Shown one piece after another: positions 21,860-33,593 of a DNA stretch of 64,000 nt. Source of the DNA: Anastrepha obliqua. Taxonomy: Eukaryota; Arthropoda; Insecta; Diptera; Tephritidae. How positions within the stretch are numbered: position 1 is the stretch's first letter; every line of letters starts with the position of its first letter. The position numbers and the translations under genes were made by a program. A model generated the notes under the pieces. It saw only the letters and a list, made by a program, of their open reading frames with translations, searched no databases and had not been told where the DNA came from. Location of the stretch: the NCBI RefSeq assembly GCF_027943255.1, contig NC_072893.1, positions 60,358,001 through 60,422,000 of the forward strand, read 5' to 3'.

Positions 21860-22499
21860 CATGATTGCTACATTCGCCCAGAGTTATTGAGGGAAATTGT
21901 AAAGCCGATGCGTTACCCAGGAAAGGTACTACTCTTCAACTGCTAAGTGATAGGAATAACATTGGGATACCTATCGCCACGAGCAAATAAATAATTAAAA
22001 ACAACATTATCCAAGAGGCCAATAGGTCATGGAGAGATGAAGGGCGCATGCGTCACAGCTAGGCTGCTATGGCCCCAAATAAATAAGAACAAGACAAAAG
22101 AACTGCTTAGCCTTTCAAGAGAGGATATCCTTTAAGTATCCTGGTCATAGGCTATTTGGTAGGCATTCTTTGAGATTAGCAGTTTTCTCCCATGAAAGTT
22201 GTATAAGTTGTAGAGGTGAGGAAGTGGAAGCAAAAGTTGCGTACTTCCTTTGCAATTGTCCAGCCTTAGCCAAATTCAGAACAGGCTTTCTACATAGGTA
22301 GATATTTATTCAATTCCCTTACATAACTTTCCCGCGTGGGGATTGGACTAATCCTGCGCTTCATAAGAGCCAGAAATTAGTTTCACGAACAAAAATAAAT
22401 GAGGTTCCTCTGTTATACAGTGGTATCACAACAGACCTGTAAGGTCCAAATGAGTTGGTCGTACAGACCGTTTACCACCAGACCCTAACCTAACCTAAC
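21860..22499 (+). pseudogene. LINE 3' end with zinc-knuckle remnant and CCTAA tail
   Basis: Frames give LLSDRNNIGIPIATSK, then NIIQEANRSWRDEG, then LSREDI..., and HESCISC-like residues with CNCPALAKFRTGF. This parallels the C-terminus of the 30.5-33.6 kb LINE (CKLLIDRYTI...NWRQL...GHCLIGRHASRLG, then CRSC...HLLCGC). The 3'UTR has GTATCACAACAGACCTGTAA, and the tail is CCTAACCTAACCTAACC at 22483-22499. Multiple stops are present. It is a 5'-truncated relative of the same clade. Confidence 0.75.
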
Positions 22500-22799
22500 C
22501 AAATATTAAGATTAGAAAATGTCATTATGGAAGTATGGCGTAGAAGTTTAGGAAACTACATCCAAGTCCAACCCGAAGATATTAGAAACGACTCAGGGCA
22601 CAGTCTAAAACCCATCGGACAATAGCTAATGTTCCATAGTAGTATTCCACATATATGTAGGTACAGTCTGTGTCTGAAGAAAAGAATTGGTTTTTTTCTT
22701 GTAACTTCCACATATATTTCGTTCTGCTTTTTGCTGCATAGTAGCCCCACTCAAGGGCTACGACGCACCTGCTAACTCAGGTTAGTGCCGTTCGAAACT

Positions 22800-23410
22800 T
22801 GCTAGTGAGAAGTACGCGAAGCGTTTTGAGGCGGTAATTTTATGCACGCACTCGAAAGGTCTGAAATTATCGAAAGTTTTTTGTGATGTGGAATCAACGG
22901 TATAAGGCGTACAAAAATGTTGATGACTTTTCCGAGCGCGGCTTGAAGCAAGTGACGACAAAAAAGCAAGATAAAGTGATCGTCCAACTTTTTAAGCTGG
23001 ATCCTTCTTTGTGACTACGCCAAGCTCGATGAATTCTTGCTAAAATGGAATAGATGTGAGTATCAACACCATCGAACGTCGACCGAAGGAGTCGAACATA
23101 TCTTACCGTCCCATATCTTCAAAACCACTGCTCTCAGAAAAACACATTGAGATACAACAAACAAGTAAATGGCGACACAGCATTGGACTGGCCTTCCCAG
23201 TCCCCAGACGCCCACCCCATTGAAAATGTGTGGGAAACTATGAAAACGGATCTTGTCGGAAGGTCAGTCCATGATTCACAGCAGACTGTATGTCGTGAAG
23301 AACTGATACGTAACGTACGCAAAAAACACATCAATCGACTGCTGTCACATAAACTGCTCGATGAGGTTGTTGCTCTTATAGGAAAACCAAAATCAATGAA
23401 GACTGAAACG
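22800..23410 (+). pseudogene. Tc1-like transposase, internally deleted
   Basis: N-terminal pieces (KYAKRFEAVI..., VEHILPSHIFKTTALRK, EKHIEI-like) belong to the DNA-binding half of a Tc1-type enzyme. Directly afterwards, a frame from 23147 reads DTALDWPSQSPDAHPIENVW, then ETMKTDLVGR and a C-terminus. This carries the third catalytic block (DWPSQSPD.HPIENVW), but everything between about residue 120 and the last catalytic segment is missing. The first two catalytic Asp residues are therefore absent. TIRs were not found. Confidence 0.8.
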
Positions 23411-23607
23411 CAAACCTCCATCGCAATTAATAAATATTTACTTATAGATACATGCAACGTTTTATGGATAACTGTTGAATGTACCAAGTATATATACTAT
23501 TTTTCAATTCGAATGTTTGCTTTTGGACCTGTAGTAAATATTTATTCTAGGTTATATTTACATTTTTGCGAGTTTCGTAAAACGAAATTGTAGGGCATGG
23601 GGGAGAA

Positions 23608-23822
23608 AGGCGGCCGCCGTAGGCGAATGAGTTGGTGTGTGACTACAATTCGGAAGTGCGCAGGTTCGAATTTCCGTGCATGAAACATCAAATAGCGGTC
23701 GACTCTCGGCAAGCAATAGCAAATCTCCGAGTGTATTTCTGCCATGAAATAACTCCTCAGAAAAACTCTTCTTTTGGAGTCGACTTAAAACTGTAAGTCC
23801 CCCGATTTGTTTTGGGTGTTTA
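23608..23822 (+). mobile_element. tRNA-derived SINE copy, half of an inverted pair
   Basis: The head is GGCGGCCGCCGTAGGCGAAT, then GTTGGTGTGTGACTACAATTCGG with a good B box AGGTTCGAATTTC at 23661-23673. The core is complete to the GTAAGTCCCCCGATTTG block, and the 3' end then breaks off at TTTTGGGTGTTT, which reads as the start of an opposite-strand copy. Confidence 0.8.
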
Positions 23823-23824
23823 CG

Positions 23825-24035
23825 TTTTACGTAAAGCCGACCACTTCTTCTTATTTGTGGCGTGCGACTTGATGTTTTTCCGCAAATGAATGGAATTATA
23901 ATATAGTTTTGCGCCACCTCTGAATGGCAGATGGTTTTTGATGACGAAAAAAAGGTTCTATAATTTGGTGTTTCGAACCTATGAACATCTGACATCTGGC
24001 AGTCACACACCAACCAAATCGTTTACGGCGAGCAC
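23825..24035 (-). mobile_element. tRNA-derived SINE copy, other half of the inverted pair
   Basis: The minus-strand copy begins at the junction (TTATTTGTGGCGTGCGACTT) and runs to the head ending CGTTTACGGCGAGC near 24030. B box complement: TTCGAACCTATG. With the plus-strand copy just left it forms a tail-to-tail inverted pair of about 420 bp, whose transcript could fold into a long hairpin. Confidence 0.72.
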
Positions 24036-24249
24036 TCATACTTCCATTTAGCTTAATAATAATTATTTAATGCCTAAAGCCAGTTGTAAAAAAATAATAA
24101 AGTTTAGCACCTTCGTGGCTTATAAGGCAACTTAAAAAAATAAAATAAAATATACGTAGCTGGCTGGAGGCATATAAACATATTAAACACCTAAGCGAAT
24201 TTGTGCGACATAAAAAATGCCAGGTAATCGTTTTTTCTCTCATAGGAAA

Positions 24250-25060
24250 ATTGACACCAATTAGTGAATAAGTGATTCTGATAGAGTTCAACAAGGCGCG
24301 ACGACGCCAATTACAAATGCCAAGTGAAGTCAAGTCCGTCTGCTCTTGGTCCAGCCAATGCTCTTCTACTACCACCATCAGGCTTCGTGTCGAATTTTTT
24401 CAAAGCGGAATGTTGTTGGAGAGGACTTCACTACTCAATTGCTTCCTTAGTCCAAAGTAGTACTTGTTGACAAGAGAGATTCTTTGTCGGATTTCGAGGC
24501 TTATCATTGTTGATGCTGTGTCGCCTGGTTTCTTAAGAGCGAGTGCGTTGACTTTTTGTGTGATGAGAGCAGATACGTCATGTTGCTTTCCAAACCCCCT
24601 TGACTCGCTTCTATATCCAGATTGCAAAAGGCAGAACTAACAGTTTTGATGTTAAAGCCGACAATGTATATACCATCGGTATACGCCAATAATTGCACGC
24701 TCTTGTAGAAGTTTGTGCCAGTTTTCTTTAGTTCAGTTGCTCGAGCTTTCTTTTTCAGCTTCAGCTTAAAGAAATCACCTTGTGTGACACCTTGTTTGGG
24801 AAAAAACGGATCAAAGACCATTTCTAGCAGAGATAGTAGCATTACCTAAAGCCATTCCACATTGCCAGCATTTAGACATCGCTGCATATAGACAGCTCCT
24901 TTTCATGCGGTCGAAGATGGTCTTGCAAGATTTGGCATACTGTGAGTATTTGGCAAATGGTTGATTTGCCAGGTCTAAAACCACGCTGATAAGGGTCAAT
25001 TAATTCATTGACGGTGGGCTTTAAACTTATACACAGTACGCGCTATAGAACCGTATATGC
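24250..25060 (-). pseudogene. LINE reverse transcriptase fragment (RTE-like)
   Basis: Minus-strand frames read, in order: NELIDPYQRGFRPGKST then QILTVCQILQ (motif 2a/2b region), FPKQGVTQGDFF (motif B, normally GVRQGD), TNFYKSVQLLAYTDGIYIVG (motif C with YADD changed to YTDG), then SNMTYLLSSHK and MISLEIRQRISLVNKYYFGL with LRKQLSSEVLS. The order matches the palm and thumb of RTE-type insect LINEs. The catalytic Asp pair is lost and frames are broken near 24500 and 24840. Confidence 0.78.
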
Positions 25061-25129
25061 ATTTCCAGTATTTATGGAACACAATTCCATTCAAGTGGCT
25101 GCCTCGGCTACCCTCGCAGCAGTGCTTAC

Positions 25130-25720
25130 TGTTAATCAAGTTTTCTAACACCTTTGTGACGGTTTCTGGCTCTATCGCATGAATGGCTTACTCCATAATC
25201 CTTTAAGAGCTTGAATTGTTAAGGAATTGTACGTATAACATCTTCCCTTTATGGCACCCCACAGAATGGCGTCAAATCGTAGATTCGAGGTGGACAAATG
25301 ACATCGCCGAAATGGCTGATAATTCGATTACCGAACTTGGCGCGCAAAAGATCAATTGTGGCATGGACCATTCTGCTGAAATCAAAGACCTGTAGCACTT
25401 ACCGCTGACTGAAATTGCGTTTCCAGCAATATTTACAAAATGTTTATAATATAACATTTCCAAAAACTTCAAAATTCGTACCAATTTCTTACTTTCTGAG
25501 GATGCCTTGGCCTCTCAAAGATCTCGTGTCTGTTTTCCGATTCCCAGATGCCGCCGAAATGAAAATGCACTTCGTCAGAAAATATGATTTTGACTTCTTT
25601 TCAACAAACGCACTATTTGCGCCACACAACATTGACTTTGGAAATAAGTTTTCAATATTTTTCAATTTTCTGATTTATTTTGTTTCGAAGAGATATGGGC
25701 CGACTTTCTGTCGAGATTTC
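25130..25720 (-). pseudogene. Tc1/mariner-like transposase catalytic remnant
   Basis: The minus strand from about 25620 reads KIIFSDEVHFHFGGIWESEN, then ERPRHPQKV, later FQQNGPCHN (normally FQQDGA.CHT) and finally LWGAIKGRCYT with LTIQALK. The sequence of motifs (SDE, FQQDGA, LWG.VK) is that of the insect Tc1/mariner-like group also found at 14640, 49228 and 61860. The first Asp is retained, the second is Asn, and the SPDL/PPRSCD block is decayed. Confidence 0.72.
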
Positions 25721-25819
25721 CAGAGGCAAATAGCTGTTACTGTCAAAATAACATTTGAGAAAAAAACACTATATGGACCAGACTGTACATAACTGGCCCG
25801 TATATCTATTGTTGTGTGT

Positions 25820-26015
25820 TAGGCCGAGCTCCTCCAATTTGTATTGTGTGTCTTGATGTTGTTCCACAAGTTTATGTATCCAAAATTTTATGTCGCCCCC
25901 GAAAGGCAGATGGTTTTTATGAGGTACTTTTCCATGACAGCAATACACTCGGAGGTTTACCATTGCCTGCCGAGGGGCGGTCACTATTAGAAAAGCTTTT
26001 TCTAAAGCTTTTTAC
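25820..26015 (-). mobile_element. tRNA-derived SINE copy without head
   Basis: It is a minus-strand core from GTTAGGCCGAGCTCCTCC to the GGGGCGGTCACTATTAGAAAAG block. The head containing the A and B boxes is missing after 26015, so this is a 5'-truncated copy. Confidence 0.78.
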
Positions 26016-27475
26016 CTCTAAGAAGTTCCGAACTTGTTTAACATTAGCGGACTTTACTGCCACTCTATCTATTCTTACTTCGTATGACATTCAAACCCTC
26101 GACCGTCTGATGAACGCAACATAAGTGTACAAGTAAAATCGATTTATTTGGAACCTCGTCTTAAATTTCCAGAGCAATATTTTTACCTACCCCAAAAATA
26201 CAGCATTTCCCCCCTCATAAATAGAAATATGAAATAAGAAGCAGGTAGTGCTTAAATTTATCAAAAGCCTTCGCATTTAGAGCGTGGGCCAAGCAAGGGC
26301 ATCCTAAATTTAATGGTAATAATCACGGTGAGTTTATGTCGTAATGATATTTATTTAGTTTTTCTGCACAAAAAAGACATTTTATACCCTGAATAACAAT
26401 TTATTGACCGCACAAAAGTCTTCCTTTAATCGCATTAAATCGTTTCACCAATCAATCCAGATGTTTTGATTTCTGGTCTACCAAAATGCGCCCAACAATC
26501 ATTTATTTATCTTATCCCATAGTGTCAGCAATCATAATTCTTCTTCACAAGTGGGCGTGTCATGTTGCAAACAGCAACTGTTACGAATTAGGTGTGAGCA
26601 CATAGATATTTTGATTTTCGTTTGATGAAGTGTAAATCCCCTCATTAACCATGACCGAGCAAATGATAGTTACTCCCGTATGGCCAATTATTCCACGAAA
26701 CGAAATAATTGCAAGTCGTTCCGCCTCATATGTCTTATATAAATATACATATGTACATATGTATGTACACGCTGGTATTCGAAACCAAAGGCATACCAAA
26801 TTGTTGTGTTCTAGTTATTTTCCAAATATTTTGAATTATTAGGTGCCATAAAGTTGGTTTTTTTTTTCAAGTTGAATGCGGTAATAGAATTATATATGTA
26901 CACACATATGTATGCATATTCACTTCCGTACTATTATATGTACATACTTATATATGTATATATGTGTGCGCAACTGCTAATGAGCGGATTAGTAAAACAT
27001 GTGAAATTGATGCAAATAGCATGGACATTATGAGTTAATTAAAAAAACAACTGTCGCGTTACCTTAATGTTGCACTCATACTTTTACCAGCAAGTATTGC
27101 ATTATTCTGGTATTTGATATTTTATTAGATACCATTAAGTAAATCATTTAGACCGACACGAAATAGAATTTGAAATAGAATTTCGAAACTTATTCACTTA
27201 GTTAAATATTCTTGCTGTGGTTATTGGCATGTAATCGGGCCTAGTTACTATACCTAATTTTCGTTATGTAATTTCATAAGTACACTGTTCAACACGCAAT
27301 GAATGCCAATATGCTGGCACTTTTGTTCATGGCCATCTATTTCATGGTCATCATATGCCACTGCGCTAATGAAAACCAGACATACTTATATGAGAGCTTG
27401 CCAGTGCTTCTGCCATTTCCCTCTGAGAACAACTGAGGTGCACTGACTTAAATAATTCTTCCCCTGGGACTTACT
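26016..27475. other. spacer, no gene
   Basis: No coding frame with a domain. Palindromic microsatellite ATATGTACATATGTATGTAC at about 26748-26768, and further TATGTACACACATATG sequence at 26893-26960. Confidence 0.4.
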
Positions 27476-27479
27476 GTGA

Positions 27480-27785
27480 ACCGCAGAGAATATTTATAGA
27501 AGAGAATGTTGTGCGCTCCAGCAAAGCTCTAAGAATCCGATGGCTAGGTAATGTCACAAGAACGGTCCCAATGAGAGCTCAACGAAAAATAAGTCACGCT
27601 GAAACATTTACAACGAAACCAAAGGTGGACCAAGATCAAGATGGATTGACGAACTGAAGGATAGCATGAGGAAACTCAAAGTAAAAAACTGAAAGAAATC
27701 AATCAAAGATCGAGTCAAATGGAGACATTTTGTTCAGCAGGCTAAAGTTCACACAGAGTTGTAGCGCCAAATGATGATGGTGACG
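27480..27785 (+). pseudogene. LINE C-terminal fragment (RTE-like)
   Basis: Plus-strand frames give SSKALRIRWLGNVTRTVPMR, then a broken version of R.RW.D..., then MRKLKVKN...IKDRVKWRHF and VQQAKVHTEL. The pattern LRWLGHV.RM...R......P..RW.D.....L...NW...A.DR..W...V..A..H.GL matches the extreme C-terminus of the LINE group whose catalytic part is seen at 24250. Stops at several codons. Confidence 0.68.
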
Positions 27786-27829
27786 ACTGGGGCTTATTGA
27801 CAAATTTTGACTAATTGTTTGTTTCTTAT

Positions 27830-29040
27830 ACAAGGTGAAGTTCAAAATAAACAAGACTGAGCTAAAATATAAACGACAGGAGCTTCGTTCTGATAACTCG
27901 AGTTTATTTATTTAAAATAGTCCCCTCTGGCCTCGATACACTGTTTTGCGCGATCTAAAAGCTTTTCGAAAGAGTGTTTCAGGTCATTGACCGGAATGTC
28001 CTTCAGGATGCCGGTGCAAGCCTTTTGGATGGCCTCTATGGACGCAAAACGTGGCCAAATGCAATACGAATACAGGCGAATACGGTGAGTGATTCATGGT
28101 TAAAATGCGATTTCTAGTCAAAAAATCAGTCACATGAGTGGACCGATGAGATGGTGCATTATCATGCAATAAGCGTCAACTTCCACCTTCGCGAATTCGA
28201 CGAAAGCGATGAAACAAACGTTTCAAAACGCCAAGATAGAAAATTGCATTGACGTTGTCTCAGAGACCTCCTATCCGGTCATCGGCATCCCTCTGACTGT
28301 TCTTAAAGTGGAATTGCACAAATTATTTCTCAGGAAAGCGTAGAAAAGTTGGAGCTCCATTTCTTCATGTGCTATTTCGAAAACCCTTTGGCCCCAGTGA
28401 AATAGACCGAAGACTCAGAAAGTCCTGGGCACTCCATGGTGTTCAATATCCAAACTCGTGGCTGTGTTTGCGGGTCATTGGATGATCGACACACACGCGG
28501 GAAGGCTAGGTTTACGATTTAACATTCATTACAGAAGAATGATAGAAAATTGCATTGACGGTTTGGCATGTTGATATGAACTCCTTGTGGACCATTTCTT
28601 TGGAATCTTGATTGGACTTGATTTTTGACTTTTCCTAATGCGATGTTTGGAGGGTGGCTCATCTGAGGCCTTCCATTCGGCACTTTGACGCTTTAGGTTC
28701 ATATTAGGTTCATATTGGAAACAACACGTGTCATCACCAGTTACAATGTTGTAAACGAAGTTCTCGCCTTTTTAATGAGGTCTTTCGAATATTGAATTAT
28801 GAGCAATTTTTGGTCCTCAGTTAACTTGTGGGGAGTGAAATGTGCACAGAATTTGCTGTTTTCTTCTCTTCGTAACATTGACAGAAAGTTCACATCCAAT
28901 TTGGATAAGGCTGATGTTTTTATTGACAGTCTTATCTCTCTCTTACAACTGTAGTCAGTCGTAGGCCTTGAACAAGTTCTTTTAATTTTTCCACATCAAT
29001 TAGGATTTTTCAAAAAGTTGTGAATGGAAAGTTTGTGAAC
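27830..29040 (-). mobile_element. mariner-family element remnant, split by a nested LINE fragment
   Basis: Read on the minus strand, the right part (28990-28561) gives VTGDDTCCFQYEPNMNLKRQ with SAEWKASDEPPSKHR, the first catalytic Asp region. The left part (28190-27900) gives LHDNAPSHRSTHVTDFLTRN, NHSPYSPV and, after a deletion, EAIQKACTGILKDIPVND and a terminus ending CIEARGDYFK. The second Asp (HDN) is present; the third (normally in PYSPDLAPCD) is removed by the deletion after PYSP. A LINE fragment interrupts the copy at 28255-28540. TIRs could not be fixed; the left edge may be near ACAAGGTGAAGTTCAAAATA at 27831. Confidence 0.75.
28255..28540 (+). mobile_element. nested LINE fragment flanked by a 20-bp direct repeat
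   Basis: GATAGAAAATTGCATTGACG occurs at 28235-28254 and again at 28541-28560, an exact 20-bp target-site-like duplication within the mariner remnant. The 286 bp between matches 37257-37545 closely (CTCAGAGACCTCC...TCCGGTCATCGGC, ...GAAAGTCCTGGGCACTCCATGG). It corresponds to the stretch after the RNase H domain of a LINE ORF2, including ...GHWMIDTHAG. Neither the LINE 5' end nor its 3'UTR/tail is present. Confidence 0.85.
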
Positions 29041-29081
29041 TGAAACTGAGAATAATAACGCGTTCCTAGTTAGTGTCTTAA

Positions 29082-29794
29082 GGGGACAGACACCAGTAAA
29101 CGGGCATCTTTTCCCTGATTTTCATTAAAATTATTTAAAATGAAGGAGTCAATATATTTTTTTCAAAATTGGCATACAGTTTACTTATACATTAAAATAA
29201 TATAATTTTTTTTATTTTAATCATTTAAAATGGCGGATGTACACTCAATTCTTCCAGGAAGGTCGCATCGGGGCTTCTCAATCGATGGGCATTGTACCAT
29301 CGGCGTCAGTGATCTGAATACAACAAACCAATTGTTTTTTGTTTATTAATGTCATATTTTCTTTATGAATTAACAATAAATGAAAAAAGAAAATTTGCGG
29401 AATAAAATGCTTAAAAAAAATGAATTTTCCTACTATTTTTACATCGAAAAAATTATTTTTACGAAAAATTTTCGAATTGTAACATAGAAAGTAATATCAT
29501 AAAAAAGATGTTCGTAAAACTTCCAGGGAGATCAGTCTGTCAATTTTCAAGTTATCGTATACGCCAATTTAAAAAATATAGTTTTGAGAAAAACGCGTCT
29601 AAAGTTTGAATACAACGTAGCTATACCTCTCCCAGCGCTCGAACGCAAAAAATAGTGTGTTACGGTTGACGATCTATAATATAAGAAATGCTTAAATTTA
29701 CGTTCTAAAAATTTTTTGACGCATTCTTAAAGGATTATATTAACATTTATGAAACAAAAAAAATTTTTTCGAAATTTTACAGGTATCTATCCCC
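29082..29794. mobile_element. non-autonomous DNA element flanked by TTAA
   Basis: TTAA at 29078-29081 and 29795-29798 flank ends GGGGACAGACACCAGTAAA and (inverted) GGGGATAGATACCTGTAAA, with 3 differences in 19. The 713-bp interior is non-coding and holds TTGAGAAAAACGCGTCTAAA, shared with the 15480 element. The end sequence and TTAA target resemble the elements at 9604 and 52368, though the ends differ enough to be another subfamily. Confidence 0.75.
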
Positions 29795-29798
29795 TTAA

Positions 29799-30253
29799 AA
29801 AGTTGTTTTGCCCGCATGAAAATTACTTATTTGGTAATGGTACTTATCTTAAGGAATCTTTTAAATTGTGAAATGTGTATCCAAATATCACGCGATTACC
29901 ACACCAAGAAATAAAATCTTAACGAAAGCATTTGGCCGTTATAACTATTTCCTTCAAGAAACTCAAATTTCAAGCAACGCTAAATGTAACGGGACTTGAG
30001 CAAAAACAAAATAATTTAAAACTACCGCAAGTTCATCAACAGCCTAAAAACAAAAAACAACTTAACAATTTCAATTCTTTTATTCATTATAATTCGTTAT
30101 CAATATGACTGGCCCCTTCTGATAAATATTCTCACCATTTTTCTTTCATTTTTTTTCGATTATCTTTTTCCATAGTTTAATTATACCAGGTTCTAAGAAA
30201 GTACTGTTTGCAATCAATGTTTCGTTATGTTGATCTTCCTGCTGAGTCTATTA
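29799..30253. other. AT-rich spacer
   Basis: No gene. The last 13 bases (GCTGAGTCTATTA, 30241-30253) are the left copy of the target duplication of the adjacent LINE. Confidence 0.6.
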
Positions 30254-33200
30254 GGTTAGGTTAGGTGAAGTGGCTGTCCTACGACGCACCTAGGCCAGTT
30301 AGAGGCCCCTTGTGATACCACCGGAACTGTCCTATCCTACTCAGCTTGGTCCTCTCTAAACCATTGTGTGGCCTTTAAAAAGCTAGCTATACTAGATAGT
30401 TTGAGATTTGCAACATCTGCAATGCTGTCCAGATAAGCGAAACCGAGCAATCTCCACCGCCTTCTACACAGAGCCATGCACCCGCATAGAAGGTGTTCGA
30501 TTGTCTCTACCTCCTCTATATCTTGACAGCTTCTACAATAGTATTAGATGGTGCCCCTAATCTACTGGCATGTCTTCCTATTAGACAGTGCCCAGATAGG
30601 ACACCTACGACAATCCTTAGATCCCTCCTGCCTAACTTAAGTAGACTCTTAGTTCGACCCATGTTCCATTCGGGCCACGCTAGCCTACTTATAGCGCAGG
30701 TGTTTAACTGCCTCCAGTTGGAGTTAGCAGCACTAATGGTGTATCTGTCTATCAAAAGTTTACATGTTGCCAGGGGCATAGGTATGTCAAGCCTGTCCTG
30801 ACTAATTTGGAGCGAGGAGCCTAATCTAGCTAACTCATCTGCCTTACAGTTACCTATAATGTTACTGTGTCCTGGCACCCAGAGTAGATTAATAGAAAAG
30901 TACTGTGCAAGTGTTGTTAATAATTTGTAACACTCCTTTACTGTCTTAGACGAGTGTTTGCTTGATAGAAGTGATTTCAGAGCTGCCTGACTATCGGAAT
31001 AAATGAAGATATCTCTAACAGTGACTACGCTTTTATTTAGCATTAAAAGGCTTTCTGAGATTGCCAGGATTTCGGCCTGGAATACGCTACAATGATCAGG
31101 TAAGCGAAAGGAAAAATTGGCGAAAATAGTTTCCGAATATACACCACCTCCCACTTGATCATTGAGTTTTGAGCCGTCCGTATATATACTAACCACGTTT
31201 TCGTTGTTTGTTAACCCATTCACCCAGTCCTCTCTGGATGGAAAATGGACTGTATAAGGCCTGTCTAGGTATGTATTCACCGAGTCACAAAAGTCGGTGG
31301 TATTAGGAATACCTGGAAACATCCCAAGTATGCGCGAGTGTCCCCATTTGTTTGTCTTGAGCATCGATGATTCCCTCAATCTTAGAGCCGTTTTGGCGGC
31401 CAGTTGTCTGCAATATAGGTCAATTGGTAGTAGATGCAACATAACACTTAGAGCCGAAGTTGGCGTTGTTTTGAGCGCCCCAGTGATACTGAGGCTTGCC
31501 GCCCTCTGAATACTATCTAGTTTCTTAATGGAAGTTTTCTTATCAAGGGATGGCCACCAGACCAGGACTCCGTAGGTCATAATTGGTCTGACAATGGCCG
31601 TATATAGCCAGTGAACTATTTTGGGGGCTAGTCCCCATTTTAAGCCTACAGTTCTCTTACAGGAGTAAAGCGCCGTAGCAGCCTTCTTTATTCTTTCCTG
31701 AACATTCAGCTTCCATGAAAGTTTCCTGTCAAGGGTTAAACCTAAGTACCTGGCCTTTTCACCGACCAGCAAAAGAGTTCCGTTGAGTGTCAGAGGCCGG
31801 CAGTCGGGAATTTTATATTTCCTTGTAAACAACACTAGTTCCGTTTTGGCCGCATTCAGGCTCAAACCACATGTTTTGGCCCAAGTATCCACATATTTTA
31901 AGGTACTTTGCATTAGACTGCAGAGGGTGTCTGGAAACTTCCCCCTTATTACAATAGCTACATCGTCCGCGTAGGCCACAACCTTAATTCTCCTCTCCTC
32001 CAGATCCAGCAACAACTTGTTCATAGCTAGATTCCACAGAAGAGGAGAAAGCACCCCGCCTTGAGGAGTACCTCTACAGACAGATCTGCGCATCACCGAA
32101 GAGCCCAACGTCGAATTCACGAACCTGCTCGTAAGCAACTGTTCAATGAAATTCACAAAGGTTCCGGAGATGCGCAGGTCTGACAGCGTGTTCGTTATGA
32201 TCTTAGGCAGGATGTTGTTAAAAGCTCCTTCGATATCTAAAAAGGCTGCCAGTGAATAATCTTTAACCTCAAATGAGCTTTCAATTGATGTGACCAGTGA
32301 GTTTAGGGCCGTCTCTGTAGATTTTCCTTTACAGTAGGCATGTTGCGATTTGGAAATACGTGAGTGGGGTACGCTGTACCTGATAACTGAGTCGATCAGC
32401 TTTTCTAATGTTTTCAGTAGAAAGGATGATAGACTAATCGGTCTGAAATCCTTAGGTTTGGTATGCGAGCTTCTACCTGCCTTCGGGATAAAGATGACCT
32501 TAACCTCCCTCCATGCTGAGGGAATGTGATTTAACTGAAGAGTACTTTTGAAAATGGTTACTAACCACCTTGTGATATGAGCCAGAGGCTGCTGAAGTTG
32601 TGCCGGTATTATCCCATCAGGGCCTGGCGATTTATACGGCTTAAAATTTCCTATAGCCCAAGTAATATTAGTTCCATTGATTATGTCTGAGATATCTGAG
32701 TTAATCTGAAATTCTGATACTCTGGGGTTGCAAGTTCGGGTAGGACCCGAGTTATAGACTTCAGAGCTCCCCGGAAAGTGAGTATCTAATAGTAAACTTA
32801 GCGACTCCTTGGTAGAAGTCGTCCAGCCGTTGTCTGGCTTCTGTAAAAAGCCAATAGATGTCGTTGATCTAGCCAAGACCTTTCTTAAGCGAGAAGCTTC
32901 CGCTGTAGTTTCTATATCCTCACAGAACGACCTCCATGAAGATCTTTTTGCTTTCCTCAACTCTTTTTTATAGACTTTGAGTTGCTCATAATAGAAGTTC
33001 CAATCGTCTTCCGAATTAGAGTATTTCGCCTTATTAAATAGTGTTCTACATACACTCTTATGAAGGCTAAGTTCTGAGGACCACCATGGGGGTTTTGTCT
33101 TCCCCTTGTGCCTGACAAGAGGGCAAGACTTATTTAGCGCTTTGCAACATGTTCCGGTAAACAAATTGACTAGCTTATCTAATTCTTCCTCGTTTTCTGG

Positions 33201-33593
33201 ATAGTAAGGGGGAATTTCGGGAAGATTTCTCTCCAACTCGTAATTATACATCTGCCAGTTGGTCTTCCTGTAGTTCCTAAAACTAGTAGGTTGAGGGATT
33301 TCTTTTTCTAATATTAATTCAATATAGCGATGGTCTGAGAAGGAGTGCTTCTCTAATACTCTCCATTGAACCACCTTATCTATTAAACAATCTGAGACTA
33401 GGGTGATGTCAAGAACTTCCTGACGATTCCTGATTATAAAAGTAGGATCGTTCCCACGATTACATAACAGCAATTTAGTACATAAAATGTAATTGAAAAG
33501 TAACTCACCACGTTCGTTGATATCCGAGCTTCCCCATACAGAGTGGTGTGCATTCACGTCACCACCCAGTATTAGTCTGCTTTTGGAGGTTTC
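30254..33593 (-). mobile_element. 5'-truncated non-LTR retrotransposon (R1/LOA-like) with 13-bp target duplication
   Basis: GCTGAGTCTATTA at 30241-30253 recurs exactly at 33594-33606. The insertion runs on the minus strand. Its 3' end is a CCTAA-rich tail (plus strand GGTTAGGTTAGGTG) preceded by a short 3'UTR. Its 5' end is truncated inside the endonuclease domain, the usual outcome of incomplete target-primed reverse transcription. ORF1 and the N-terminal half of the endonuclease are missing. A long open frame (30516-33614) suggests a relatively recent insertion compared with the other LINE pieces here. Confidence 0.9.

Noticed and set aside
22483..22499. Telomere repeat array
   Set aside because: Only three CCTAA units, at the 3' end of LINE sequence; not an array.
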